In this document: one piece after another, positions 6,451 to 13,929 of the stretch
How positions within the stretch are numbered: position 1 is the stretch's first letter
How the letters are laid out: each line of letters opens with the position of its first letter
Origin: JBBIRT01 sp037441725
GTDB lineage: Bacteria; Desulfobacterota; BSN033; UBA1163
Direction of reading: 5' to 3'
Assembly (NCBI GenBank): GCA_037441725.1
Contig: JBBIRT010000081.1
Location: forward strand, 1 to 14,675
Length of the DNA: 14,675 nucleotides
Position numbers and translations under genes: made by a program
The notes under the pieces: generated by a model
Told to the model about the DNA's origin: nothing
The model's database searches: none
The model's input: only the letters and a program-made list of their open reading frames with translations

Positions 6451-6834
6451 ACTCCTCCTCTTTTCCTTTTTGGATTAAGACCCAGATCCTCTGGCTTAAG
6501 GACCTATTTCTAAGGGGTGGAGACCAGAGGGGCCGATCCGTTACGATTTTCTTTTGGTACAGAAACTTGTGTAGATATTTACGCACAAAGAAAAGGAGAA
6601 TTGAATGGGGTGAAATATGTATTTTGTAAGGAAGAACCCTGTATTTTGTGTTAAGGGTCTCAGTTCTATTTTCCAATAGGCTTTTGGAGATCGGCTTAAG
6701 GTGGGGGTTTTAATTATATCTCGAATGTGCATCCGACACACCCGTAGGAGAATCTTTGGCTTTTGCTATTGAAATTTCTGTCCTCCGTAGGTAATATAAT
6801 CCATGAGTAATGAATTTACGAAGAAGATAAGTTT
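6451..6834. other. Divergent intergenic region
   Basis: This 384-base stretch lies between the divergent 6450 (minus) and 6835 (+) genes. It holds the + strand promoter at 6769-6797. It also contains an inverted repeat CCTCTGG/CCAGAGG (6488-6494, 6524-6530) spaced by 29 bases, a short TTGTG/CACAA palindrome near 6568-6589, and two copies of GGCTTAAGG about 200 bases apart. No convincing gene was found. The roles of the palindromes are unknown. Confidence 0.5.
6769..6797 (+). promoter_or_regulatory. Sigma-70-type promoter for the glycosidase pseudogene
   Basis: TTGAAA (6769-6774), a 17-base spacer and TAATAT (6792-6797) form a good promoter about 38 bases upstream of the ATG at 6835. Its survival suggests the gene was lost recently or is still transcribed. 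Confidence 0.6.
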
Positions 6835-7649
6835 ATGAATCTAAGATTCAATTTTTTTTTCGTCTTTATTTTACTCTTCGGGGTGCTTTTTTCTCCTCCT
6901 CCTCTCTTCTCTCAAGATGATCTATGGAAAAGGATTGATGACGGATTGTTTCTCGGTGAGTTTAATCCCCAGAAGATCACTCTCATCAAGATTGATCCAA
7001 AATATTACTCCTTTAAGCTCTTATGCGCCTCTGAAAAAGGCAACTCCCGGATGACAGCAAAGAAATGTTGTCAGAATCACAATCTTATTTCGGCAATTAA
7101 CGCTGGAATGTATCAGGCAGATGGGATTAAAAATGTCGGTTATATGAAAAATTTCAATCATATGAATAACCCAAGATTAAATACCAGGTACAAAGCCCTT
7201 TTAGCCTTCAATCCGGTAGAGGCAACCCTCCCGGAGATCCAGATCATAGACATGAAATGTCAGGACTTCAAAAACTCAAGGGCAGTTATCAAACGCTTAT
7301 TCAAGGCATAAGAATGATCAGTTGCAGACAGGAAAACGTTTGGGAGAAACAGGACAAGAGGTGAAGCACTGCCGCTTTCGGCATAGACAATAATGGGAAT
7401 GGGCTATTCATCTTTGCTGAGGTTCCCTGTTCAGTGCATGACCTCACCAATATTTTATTGTCGCTTCCTGTTTCGCTTTACAACGCCATGTATTTGGAAG
7501 GCGGTCCCGAAGCCACTTTGTTTTTTTCGGCAAATGGGGTTGAATTTGAGAAGATTGGAAGACATGAAACAAGTTCCCATGAAGATAATTTTCCAAAGAT
7601 AGCCCATCCTATTCCCAATGTCATTGGGATTGTAAAACGACTGAACTAA
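6835..7649 (+). pseudogene. Phosphodiester glycosidase (NAGPA/DUF2233 family), frameshifted and interrupted
   Basis: Two frames together read as one secreted phosphodiester glycosidase-domain protein. The first (6835-7311) has a signal peptide ending LFSQ, then FKLLCASEKG, SAINAGMYQADG and VGYMKNFNHMN, the usual family blocks. Around 7285-7302 the frame is lost, and homology resumes in the other frame with QGIRMISC, AAFGIDNNGNGLFIF, SVHDLTNILLSLP and YNAMYLEGGPEATLFF, ending at TAA 7647-7649. A second lesion, TGA at 7362-7364, lies within the KR*STAAFG segment, where the family usually has Trp (TGG). The frame loss is compatible with an insertion of about 11 bases, as deleting it restores VIQGIRMIS. 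These enzymes cleave phosphodiester-linked sugars in other systems; the substrate here is unknown. Non-functional unless the lesions are sequence errors. Confidence 0.8.
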
Positions 7650-7727
7650 ATCAGTTCATTCCTCTTGATTTGAACCAATTCCGTGAGGAATTCTGACCTC
7701 ATATTTTTTAATATAAAATAATTGGTT
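7642..7727. terminator. Nested inverted repeats between convergent genes
   Basis: TGAACT/AGTTCA (7642-7647, 7653-7658) overlaps the pseudogene stop. TGAGG/CCTCA (7684-7688, 7697-7701) is followed on the + strand by a T-run (7704-7709). An outer AACCAATT/AATTGGTT pair (7673-7680, 7720-7727) brackets the latter. The stems are short, so a weak bidirectional terminator is the likeliest role. Confidence 0.45.
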
Positions 7728-7756
7728 TTAAGCTACGATGCTATCTAACACCTTTT

Positions 7757-8158
7757 CTATTTTCTTCTCCTCTCTGTCAAGATGCTGAAGGTTTTGACCC
7801 CGGCAAGTCGCACTTCGTCGATCACGCTTACCAATAATCCCACATCTATTTCTTGATCTGCCTTGATCCGTAAACAGCCTTTCTCCCTTTCAGGGAGACT
7901 GCTTTGAATGGCTACCCGCAGATTCTTTAAATCAACCCTCTTCTCCATGAAATAAAGCTCCCCATTCTTTGTAATGGTTAACATTTTGGGGATTTCTTGC
8001 ATCGATTCTGCGGTGGTTGAATCAGGAAGCCTTATCTTGATTGCAGGTTCCTGAATCAAGTGTGATGTGAGCATGAAAAAAAGAAGAAGGTTAAGAACCA
8101 CATCCACCAATGGAGCAATATTCAAATGGACATGGTGTCTTTTCCTTTCAAATTCCAT
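7757..8158 (-). CDS. exbD: Biopolymer transport protein ExbD
   Basis: A 133-residue inner-membrane protein of the ExbD/TolR family, which with ExbB forms the proton-driven motor that energises TonB. A short cytoplasmic N-terminus (MEFERKRHH) precedes one membrane span with HLNIAPLVDVVLNLLLFFML. Asp19 in the span is at the position of the family's essential proton-pathway aspartate. The rest is a periplasmic domain. Length is normal. The ATG at 8158 has only a weak ribosome-binding site. exbD would normally sit directly behind exbB, but here a toxin-antitoxin pair and an assembly gap (8159-8751) come between, so its transcription may no longer be tied to tonB-exbB. Confidence 0.9.
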   Translation of the reverse strand: MEFERKRHHVHLNIAPLVDVVLNLLLFFMLTSHLIQEPAIKIRLPDSTTAESMQEIPKMLTITKNGELYFMEKRVDLKNLRVAIQSSLPEREKGCLRIKADQEIDVGLLVSVIDEVRLAGVKTFSILTERRRK

Positions 8159-8176
8159 ATAGCGACCACTTTATTG

Positions 8177-8206
8177 TTGATATAGAGCCATATCGTGTGC
8201 TAATAT
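8177..8206 (+). promoter_or_regulatory. Promoter and candidate operator of the toxin-antitoxin pair
   Basis: TTGATA (8177-8182), an 18-base spacer and an extended -10 TGCTAATAT (TAATAT at 8201-8206) precede the antitoxin. Between them lies an inverted repeat GATAT-N6-ATATC (8179-8183, 8190-8194), a natural candidate operator for autorepression by the ribbon-helix-helix antitoxin. An AAGGAG site at 8216-8221 sets the start at 8230. Confidence 0.6.
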
Positions 8207-8229
8207 TTTTATATAAAGGAGATTCGATC

Positions 8230-8481
8230 ATGGGAAAAAAAGTGGTTATAGAATTGCCAAATAATGTGTTTAATGAAGTCATAAGGTTCAAGGAGGAGTT
8301 ACATCTTAAAGATGAACAGTCCGCAATATACAAGCTTATCAGGTATGCTTTGTCACTTCCTCCGTATTTCAGAAGCTTCAACTGGGAAAATGCGGAAACC
8401 GAGGCAGACTCCGATATCGCATCAGGAAGGATTAAGGAGTTTTCATCAGCGGATGAGCTACTCGCTGATCTGAATGCATGA
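8230..8481 (+). CDS. Type II antitoxin, ribbon-helix-helix/RelB-like
   Basis: An 83-residue protein. The N-terminal half (KKVVIELPNNVFNEVIRF and on to about residue 42) looks like a ribbon-helix-helix DNA-binding unit. The acidic C-terminal half, with ADSDIASGRIKEFSSADELL, matches the toxin-neutralising tail of RelB-type antitoxins. The ATG at 8230 is chosen because AAGGAG lies eight bases upstream; a longer frame to 8110 runs into exbD and is not needed. The stop overlaps the toxin start by four bases (ATGA), a standard arrangement. It should bind the toxin and repress its own promoter through the GATAT/ATATC repeat. Confidence 0.8.
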   Translation: MGKKVVIELPNNVFNEVIRFKEELHLKDEQSAIYKLIRYALSLPPYFRSFNWENAETEADSDIASGRIKEFSSADELLADLNA

Positions 8482-8632
8482 AGATAGTCAGAACCGAGTC
8501 CTTTAAGAAGGACTATAAACAGCTTCCACATACTGTCCAAAAGGTCTTTGAAAAGAAGATCAGGCTCTTTATGGAAAACCTTCACCATCCTTCTTTGAGG
8601 GTTAAAAAATTGCAAGGGCACAAAAATAGATG
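8478..8632 (+). CDS. RelE/YafQ-type toxin, cut by assembly gap
   Basis: The first 51 codons of a RelE-superfamily toxin: MKIVRTESFKKDYKQLPHTV, then EKKIRLFMENLHHPSLRVKKLQGH in overlapping pieces IRLFMENLHH and PSLRVKKLQG. Members are usually 85-95 residues ribosome-associated mRNA interferases, with catalytic residues in the C-terminal half. That half lies in the N gap at 8633-8732, so activity cannot be judged. It follows the antitoxin with a four-base overlap. The pair runs opposite to tonB-exbB-exbD. Confidence 0.75.
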
Positions 8633-8732
8633 NNNNNNNNNNNNNNNNNNNNNNNNNNNNNNNNNNNNNNNNNNNNNNNNNNNNNNNNNNNNNNNNNNNN
8701 NNNNNNNNNNNNNNNNNNNNNNNNNNNNNNNN
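8633..8732. other. Assembly gap (100 Ns)
   Basis: Exactly 100 undetermined bases, the conventional placeholder for a scaffold gap of unknown length. It truncates the toxin. Any reading frame across it is artificial. The true distance between the toxin and exbB, and whether the two sides are adjacent at all, is not known. Confidence 0.98.
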
Positions 8733-8754
8733 AAAAACCCTTAAAAGTTTTTTA
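8733..8754 (+). terminator. Possible terminator after the toxin gene
   Basis: AAAAAC (8733-8738) and GTTTTT (8747-8752) form a small A/T-rich stem that ends in a T-run on the + strand, overlapping the exbB stop codon. It may end toxin transcription, but it starts directly at the gap edge and is weak. Confidence 0.3.
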
Positions 8755-9303
8755 GCCCACATCCTTATACTTTAAATAAAGGTTTGTCGTTATCTCTTTC
8801 AGGACAAAGGCAATATCATCTGCCCGGTTCTCAAGATAGTGATGCCCAATATGGATCGGGATGGCTACCAGCAATCCAGCGGCCGTGGTGATCAATGCCT
8901 CCCAGATGCCCCCTGCAAGTATGGATGGATTGACGCTGGTGCTCTTTTCAATCACCATAAACACCCTGATCATTCCTGTCACGGTACCGGTTAAACCTAA
9001 TAGAGGTTCAATCGATGCGATAAGGGCGAGCCAGCTTAGTCCTTTTTCAATCAGCCTGATCTGTTTGGTTCCAATGACAGAAACTTCCTTTTCATCACAG
9101 TTGTTTTTTAGCCCTTCGAGAATAGGCGTTAAAATTGTAGGACTGGCTCTATTTTGCAGAATATCACCCAGAGGAATTTCTAACTCTCTCAGAATTTTTC
9201 GATACTGAATAAACTTATTGATCAGTATGGCAACACCCACAATAGATCCCAGAAGTATGGGGTACATCAAAAAACCACCTTTTAGAAATAGATCAATCAT
9301 CAT
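8752..9303 (-). CDS. exbB: MotA/TolQ/ExbB proton channel protein ExbB
   Basis: A 183-residue inner-membrane protein with three spans, at about residues 13-34 (MYPILLGSIVGVAILINKF), 91-115 (WLALIASIEPLLGLTGTVTG) and 128-157 (GGIWEALITTAAGLLVAIPI). The PLLGLTGTVTGMI and EALITTAAGL blocks are the conserved ExbB/TolQ core. It forms the motor scaffold with ExbD and drives TonB. Length is at the short end of the family and typical of the compact type. Its ATG overlaps the tonB stop (ATGA), so the two are translationally coupled. The gene ends 20 bases from the N gap, beyond which exbD lies. Confidence 0.92.
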   Translation of the reverse strand: MMIDLFLKGGFLMYPILLGSIVGVAILINKFIQYRKILRELEIPLGDILQNRASPTILTPILEGLKNNCDEKEVSVIGTKQIRLIEKGLSWLALIASIEPLLGLTGTVTGMIRVFMVIEKSTSVNPSILAGGIWEALITTAAGLLVAIPIHIGHHYLENRADDIAFVLKEITTNLYLKYKDVG

Positions 9304-10472
9304 TTCCTCTCTAATTGAAACTTTATAGGAAGAAAGACTCGGGAGGCAACGGGTCTTCCCTCTTTTTTTGCAGGGAGAAAGGTTGATTTCTTAACAGCCT
9401 CTACAGCCGCTTCCGTAAATCCATAGCCTGCCTTTTCTATCACCTCTACCTTCAGAAGGTAGCCTCTCTCATCAACGGTCAATCTCAGGAGGACTTTCCC
9501 TTCTCTGCCCAGTCTCCTTGCCATCATTGGATAGACGGGCATTTCTTTATGCAGGAAGGCAGGGGCAATAGAGGCCCCAAAGATAGTTTCAATTGGGTTA
9601 CCAGTGTCACTTTCGGTCACGTTATGGTTCACGGGTTGTTGTTTTTCCATCCCGGACTTTATCCCAATCGGAATTTCATCGGTGGGCTGTTTCCCGACGC
9701 TTGACGCCATCCCGATTAATCTTTCCTCAGTAGATAAGCCGGTGTTCCCCTCCGTAATGTTTGACACAGGGGGAACGAAGAAAGCTTCTCTGCTCTCGGT
9801 TGCCGGCTGATTTACTGAATATGATTCTAACCTTTTAGGTTTATCCTCGATTTTCTCTATCTGTTCCTTATTAACTTCCTTCACTGGTTCGGCCTTATTT
9901 ATTGAATTTGATTCAATCCTTATAGACTCCTCCTTAACTTCCTCTTCTGACTCCTTCTTAACTTCTCTGACAGGTTCAGCATTATCTTCCCTAACGGGTT
10001 TTATTATCTCTGGTTCTTTTATTTGCGGTCGGGGACTAAAGAAAGCTTCTTTGTCTTCGGCTGCAGGCTGAATGATTGATTTTGATTCAATTTGTATAGG
10101 TTCCTCCTTGGTTTCCCTCACCGGATCCTTGATCGGTTCCTCCGGGGTTACCTCCACTGCTTCCTTCTTGACTTCCTTGACCGGTTCGACCATCTCTGGA
10201 TTTTGGATTTTGAGACGGGGAGCCTTGGTCGGTTTGATGATTTCTTTCACCGGCTCAGGCTGAGACATCTTTGTTTCCATTTGTGTCTTCACCGACTCTA
10301 GCGGGATACTAATATCTTCAACGGAAACAAATAATTCCATATCGTGGATGTGTGGTTTTATCCCCATCGATACTGGTATCGAAAAGACCAGTATATGGAT
10401 TAAAATTGAAAGGATAAATGTAAACGGCTTCTTTACTGATACGATACCTGATGGAGATTTTATGCTCTTCAT
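9300..10472 (-). CDS. tonB: Energy transducer TonB with long repetitive linker
   Basis: A 390-residue TonB. One N-terminal inner-membrane anchor (about residues 17-37, FTFILSILIHILVFSIPVSM) includes the His typical of the TonB anchor. A long Glu/Lys/Pro periplasmic linker (about 60-260) follows. The C-terminal TonB domain (308-390) has YPMMARRLGREGKVLLRLTV and AVKKSTFLPAKKEGRPV. The linker carries two diverged copies of a block of about 85 residues: ESKSIIQPAAEDKEAFFSP and ESYSVNQPATESREAFFVPP, with EPVKEVKKE-like units between. It transmits ExbBD energy to the receptor encoded upstream. The start at 10472 has no strong ribosome-binding site, and a UUCG-type hairpin (10490-10500) lies just before it. 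It is longer than the roughly 240-residue enteric TonB because of the linker. Confidence 0.88.
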   Translation of the reverse strand: MKSIKSPSGIVSVKKPFTFILSILIHILVFSIPVSMGIKPHIHDMELFVSVEDISIPLESVKTQMETKMSQPEPVKEIIKPTKAPRLKIQNPEMVEPVKEVKKEAVEVTPEEPIKDPVRETKEEPIQIESKSIIQPAAEDKEAFFSPRPQIKEPEIIKPVREDNAEPVREVKKESEEEVKEESIRIESNSINKAEPVKEVNKEQIEKIEDKPKRLESYSVNQPATESREAFFVPPVSNITEGNTGLSTEERLIGMASSVGKQPTDEIPIGIKSGMEKQQPVNHNVTESDTGNPIETIFGASIAPAFLHKEMPVYPMMARRLGREGKVLLRLTVDERGYLLKVEVIEKAGYGFTEAAVEAVKKSTFLPAKKEGRPVASRVFLPIKFQLERK

Positions 10473-10489
10473 ATTTTAACCAACAGAAA

Positions 10490-10500
10490 CCCCGAAGGGG
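10490..10500 (-). terminator. Stable CCCC-TTC-GGGG hairpin between fmdE-like gene and tonB
   Basis: On the minus strand CCCCTTCGGGG can fold around a cUUCGg tetraloop and is followed by TTTCTGTT. It lies in the 53-base gap between the FmdE-like stop and the tonB start. It may act as a partial terminator or an mRNA-stabilising hairpin that sets the ratio of the two products. Confidence 0.4.
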
Positions 10501-10525
10501 ATCACTTCAGCAAGAGACATAACTT

Positions 10526-11637
10526 TCAAGGAGTACATTTTTCCTGCCATGGGCCAATCTTTAGCCAGGGATTGACACCTGGTCGAGCAAAGTCCTCAGG
10601 GGCTAAACCGCCTTCAAGCGGAATTTCTTTAATTACCCTGAGATAACTTCTATACTCATCTTCATGTTCGATCATCCATTGAGCGAGCCTTAAATTATCT
10701 ATTAGAGAGGGTTTTTGGCCTTCCTTAAAGCCAGCATCACTCCTCAGCCTGTCCCATGAAAAACCGAGAACGATACCATTGCCCTTCTTTTCCTTCCTGT
10801 TGTAGCGAAAATATAACCCCGCAGCATCCTTTGCCTCGGCAGAAAGACAAGCCGTGTCAGATTCCGTGAGAGGAATGACTGCCATGGACCGTTTTCCCAC
10901 GGTTGCATTCAGGATCGCCTGGAGGGCATCATCTTTGCAATAGGGGGGACTCGCAATGATGTAATAGCTCTCTCCTTTAGAAACCGGGAATTCGTTAAGA
11001 AGATATTTGGCAATATAATAACCGCTGGTGACCCCTGGACAGAAATGATCATGAAAGAGGATGGCGTTTCGGAGTTCCATGGAGATCCCTCTATTCCAGA
11101 GCCAGGTAATCATATAAAGACGCATTTCATTTCCTCCGAAGACTCGATCCTTGACCTTATGCTCCAAGGTCTCCAGCTTTTTTGAAAGGGAGAGAAATTC
11201 TTTTTCGAAGGCATCTATGGAGAAAGGTCTATCCAATAGCTTGCGAAGTCCTTCATTGCTGTCGAGGCCCTGCACTTCAATATATAGACTGTTGTCCCGA
11301 GTGGCATTGTAAAAAAGAAAAAGAGGGGTTTGTTTGGAGCATCATGGAGAGCCAGGAGATTTCCTTTTCCCTGAGTTGCACCAGTGAATTTTACGAGGGC
11401 ATCCAATACCGGCGAGCTGTCTGCCATTCCGATCCGGACATAGCCTGCATTGGTAATCACAAGGATCCTCTCCCCGTGTGCAGTTCCCAGCCGCTTTATA
11501 GCATGATTAGCTGCATTTGTACCGAGAGCAAATACATCCTCATAAGAAGAACATCGACTCTTCCCCGGATATGCTAGACCTACAAAGGCTGCAATGAACA
11601 ATACAATCATCACCAACGAAATATTTTTTTTCACCAT
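10526..11637 (-). pseudogene. Secreted FmdE-family protein, frameshifted by a TA insertion
   Basis: Two overlapping frames (11637-11215 and 11275-10526) read as one secreted FmdE-domain protein of about 369 residues. The front has a signal peptide (MVKKNISLVMIVLFIAAFVG), then GERILVITNAGYVRIG and TQGKGNLLALHDAPNKPL. The back has ILFHDHFCPGVTSGYYIAKY and ASPPYCKDDALQAILNATVG, the conserved FmdE histidine/cysteine segments, and ends near RPGVNPWLKIGPW. The break is in TATATATT (11286-11279): reading as TATATT restores VYIEVQGLDSNEG. FmdE was named from formylmethanofuran dehydrogenase operons, and its role outside methanogens is unclear; a periplasmic metal-handling role is inference. It lies between receptor and tonB on the same strand. 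The intact downstream frame suggests recent breakage, slippage, or sequencing error. Confidence 0.78.
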
Positions 11638-11803
11638 GATGATGCCCCTTTCTTATTTTATATAAAGATCGATCATATCAAATAACTTCTGTCAGACTGC
11701 TGAAACAAAATTCCTTTCAGCAGCCTGATTACCTTCGGTCAGATCCATCCTTCCCGCGCCAACGAAACCTTCCCCTACTCTGACGAATTTCCAATAAAGA
11801 GGA
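11638..11803 (-). promoter_or_regulatory. Structured spacer between receptor gene and FmdE-like gene
   Basis: The 166 bases contain a long imperfect hairpin (11693-11727): CAGACTGCTGAAA and TTTCAGCAGCCTG, pairing at 12 of 13 positions around a nine-base loop. A second pair, GTCAGA/TCTGAC, brackets about 11739-11783. Neither has a clean T-tract, although either could end receptor transcription or sit in the FmdE-like leader. An A/T-rich stretch (TATATAAAAT on the minus strand near 11655-11664) could be a -10, but I see no matching -35. Confidence 0.4.
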
Positions 11804-13858
11804 TTAGAATCGATAGGTAACTTGTCCCGTTACAAATATACCCGGTGCCTTGTCATCGGCGCTTTCCATATATTTTTTGTTCAATAGGTTCTCAGCGCTC
11901 ACGGAGAGGGTCAAACCTTTCAGAACCTCTTTCCATATTTTAGCGTCAAAGGTTGTGTATCCGCCTATTCGATCAATGGTTTGGGTCATTTCATTCGTAT
12001 AGACAAACTGGTGGTTTTTATACCGGCCTAGGAGGCTCATATTCACATAAGGATTGAGCCATGTGATTCCCCCTTTCACCTGATGGTTCGGAGTGCGGGT
12101 CAGTTCATCTCCTTCGATGGATGGCTTCTGGTCAAACTGATCGATTTTGGCCTTGTTGTATGTATAGTTCAGGAATGTGGTGAGGCCCTTTGTCAGCTCA
12201 AAGCGGGCTTCGATTTCCATTCCATAGGAAATGACTTTGTCAATATTTTCTCTTTTGTAAAGTGGCCGCCCGCTGAGCGATTCTCCAGTCGGGACATAAT
12301 AAAGAAAGTCTTTTCCAATGGAATAATAAAATGATGAGGTAAAGTTGAGCTTTTTCAGAGGCGAATAATCCAGACCGACTTCGAATGAATCGATCTTCTC
12401 CGGATCCAGTTTGGGATTGGCGACCTTATAGATGCCCCACATGATTCCTGATCGACATAGGTCATCGAGAATGGAGGCTCGGAATCCCCTGCCATAGGAA
12501 GCATAGGTGCTCAGCTCCGGTAACCATCTGTATCGTGCCGATAGGCGGGGAGAAAGTGCAGTCCAACTGTTTTCCCTCTGCCTCCCATTAAGTTGATTGA
12601 AAGGGCTAACAGTCGAAAAGAAACTTCCGTCAAAGAATTTCGCATAGTCCAACCTCAAACCTCCCACAATAGATAGGCTCTCCTTAAAGAAAGACATCTC
12701 ATCCTGAAGCCAGAGGCCATAGATTCTCAGTCGGCCTTCATTGTCCGCTCGATCTGCAGAGGTTTTATAAATATCCGAGGCATCGACTCTCCCCTCGCGG
12801 ATATCTCCACCGATTGTGAATAGGTTATTGGTAAAGATCGGTGTTGAGAAACTACTGTCAATTCCCATGTCGGTTCGGTCCGAATCGACATCGAATCGGG
12901 TATAAGTCGTTCCCCTCAGACGCTCGCTCACCCGCTGATAATTTTCGGTCTGCCAGAATACCTTGGCCTGCCACCTCATATCTCCGGACCCGCCCTGATA
13001 GCGAAGTGAAGTGGCCCAGGTGTCAAAATCCCGATGGATACCATTTTCAGCAAAATACTTAGTGCCCTCTCCGCGTTTATCATTATAGTAATCTATTTTT
13101 AGCCCAATAGAATTTAGTTTGTTGAAGTCATAGCCCACGCTTGCGCTTCCGATCCCTTCTTCCGTAAATCTTTTTACAGTATATTGTGTACGATCCTCAC
13201 GAGGCGTGGAGATATATCCGTCACTATTGAGGTAATGACCTGATGCCCTGGCATAAAAGCCCGAATCCCCCTTTGGGAGACTTCCGGATAAGTCGAAATC
13301 GCCTCCGTAAGTATGGTAGGTGCCATAAAAACTGCTGATGGCACCCTTGAATGGTTTATCCGGTTTACCGGTAATGATGTTGATCACTCCTCCCATGGCA
13401 TTATTACCGTAAAGGGAAGAAGCAGGTCCTTTGAAAATTTCAATCCGTTCAATATCATTGATGTTGATCCGGTTGAAATTGACCTCGCCTGTGTCGCTTT
13501 TGTTGATGGGTATCCCGTCAACCAATACCAGAGTTCGGGCTCCTTCATTAGAAAGTCCTCTGAGTGTGGCGCTGGCCCCAAGGCTGTAAATTCCGTTTCC
13601 CCTGATTACCGTCAATCCCGAAATGTATCGTAAAATATCATCCACCTTGCTTGCGCTTCCGCTGTACTGTTGAATCTCTTCCTTTGAAATTACTTCGACC
13701 CTGCCTGGAACCTCATCAATAGTCCGTTCCGTTTTTGTCGCAGTCACCACAATCTCTTCAAGCGTTATTTCTTTTTGTGCCTCTTGTGCCAACCCGATAG
13801 AGATACAAAGCATCAAATTAATAATGGTCACAACCAATGTTCCTTTCATTCGTTTCAT
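11804..13858 (-). CDS. TonB-dependent outer-membrane receptor
   Basis: A 684-residue receptor. A signal peptide (about residues 1-24, ending ISIGLAQ) is followed by a TonB-box region ITLEEIVVTATKTER (31-45). A plug domain (about 45-165) has VPGRVEVISKEEI, GASATLRGLSNEG, LVLVDGIPINKS and IEIFKGPASSLYGNNAMGGV. A C-terminal beta-barrel of about 500 residues ends in an outer-membrane terminal Phe (VTGQVTYRF). Size and order match the BtuB/CirA-like class, but the substrate cannot be read from sequence. The ATG at 13858 has AAGGAGGAG just upstream. It lies downstream of a methyltransferase gene on the same strand, behind a structured 146-base leader, and upstream of the FmdE-like gene and tonB-exbB, so it and its energising system are clustered. 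Confidence 0.93.
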   Translation of the reverse strand: MKRMKGTLVVTIINLMLCISIGLAQEAQKEITLEEIVVTATKTERTIDEVPGRVEVISKEEIQQYSGSASKVDDILRYISGLTVIRGNGIYSLGASATLRGLSNEGARTLVLVDGIPINKSDTGEVNFNRININDIERIEIFKGPASSLYGNNAMGGVINIITGKPDKPFKGAISSFYGTYHTYGGDFDLSGSLPKGDSGFYARASGHYLNSDGYISTPREDRTQYTVKRFTEEGIGSASVGYDFNKLNSIGLKIDYYNDKRGEGTKYFAENGIHRDFDTWATSLRYQGGSGDMRWQAKVFWQTENYQRVSERLRGTTYTRFDVDSDRTDMGIDSSFSTPIFTNNLFTIGGDIREGRVDASDIYKTSADRADNEGRLRIYGLWLQDEMSFFKESLSIVGGLRLDYAKFFDGSFFSTVSPFNQLNGRQRENSWTALSPRLSARYRWLPELSTYASYGRGFRASILDDLCRSGIMWGIYKVANPKLDPEKIDSFEVGLDYSPLKKLNFTSSFYYSIGKDFLYYVPTGESLSGRPLYKRENIDKVISYGMEIEARFELTKGLTTFLNYTYNKAKIDQFDQKPSIEGDELTRTPNHQVKGGITWLNPYVNMSLLGRYKNHQFVYTNEMTQTIDRIGGYTTFDAKIWKEVLKGLTLSVSAENLLNKKYMESADDKAPGIFVTGQVTYRF

Positions 13859-13885
13859 AAAACTCCTCCTTATAGTCTTTTCTCA

Positions 13886-13920
13886 CCCCCTTTCTTGTGG
13901 TAGAATAGTTTTCAAGGGGG
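13886..13920 (-). promoter_or_regulatory. Second hairpin in the receptor leader
   Basis: On the minus strand CCCCCTT (13920-13914) pairs with AAGGGGG (13892-13886) across a 21-base loop. It ends about 15 bases before the receptor's ribosome-binding site. No T-tract follows, so it is not a standard terminator; it could be part of an expression platform acting on translation. Confidence 0.4.
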
Positions 13921-13929
13921 CATGGTTTG

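Noticed and set aside
6481..6540. Possible riboswitch in the divergent region (CCTCTGG/CCAGAGG with a purine-rich loop)
   Set aside because: No match to the c-di-GMP, Moco or cobalamin consensus I know, and the stem is too short and isolated to claim an RNA element.
7362..7364. In-frame TGA in the glycosidase read as selenocysteine
   Set aside because: The family has Trp at this point, no SECIS-like hairpin is apparent, and the gene already carries an upstream frameshift.
8148..8762. Long frames crossing the N gap on both strands
   Set aside because: Continuity depends on 100 placeholder bases. Only the 8478-8632 part is supported as a toxin; the minus-strand frame is the antisense of the antitoxin.
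11655..11685. FNR/CRP-like palindrome (TTGAT near GATCGATCATATCAA)
   Set aside because: Half-sites do not fit TTGAT-N4-ATCAA: one half has the wrong bases and the alternative spacing is three.
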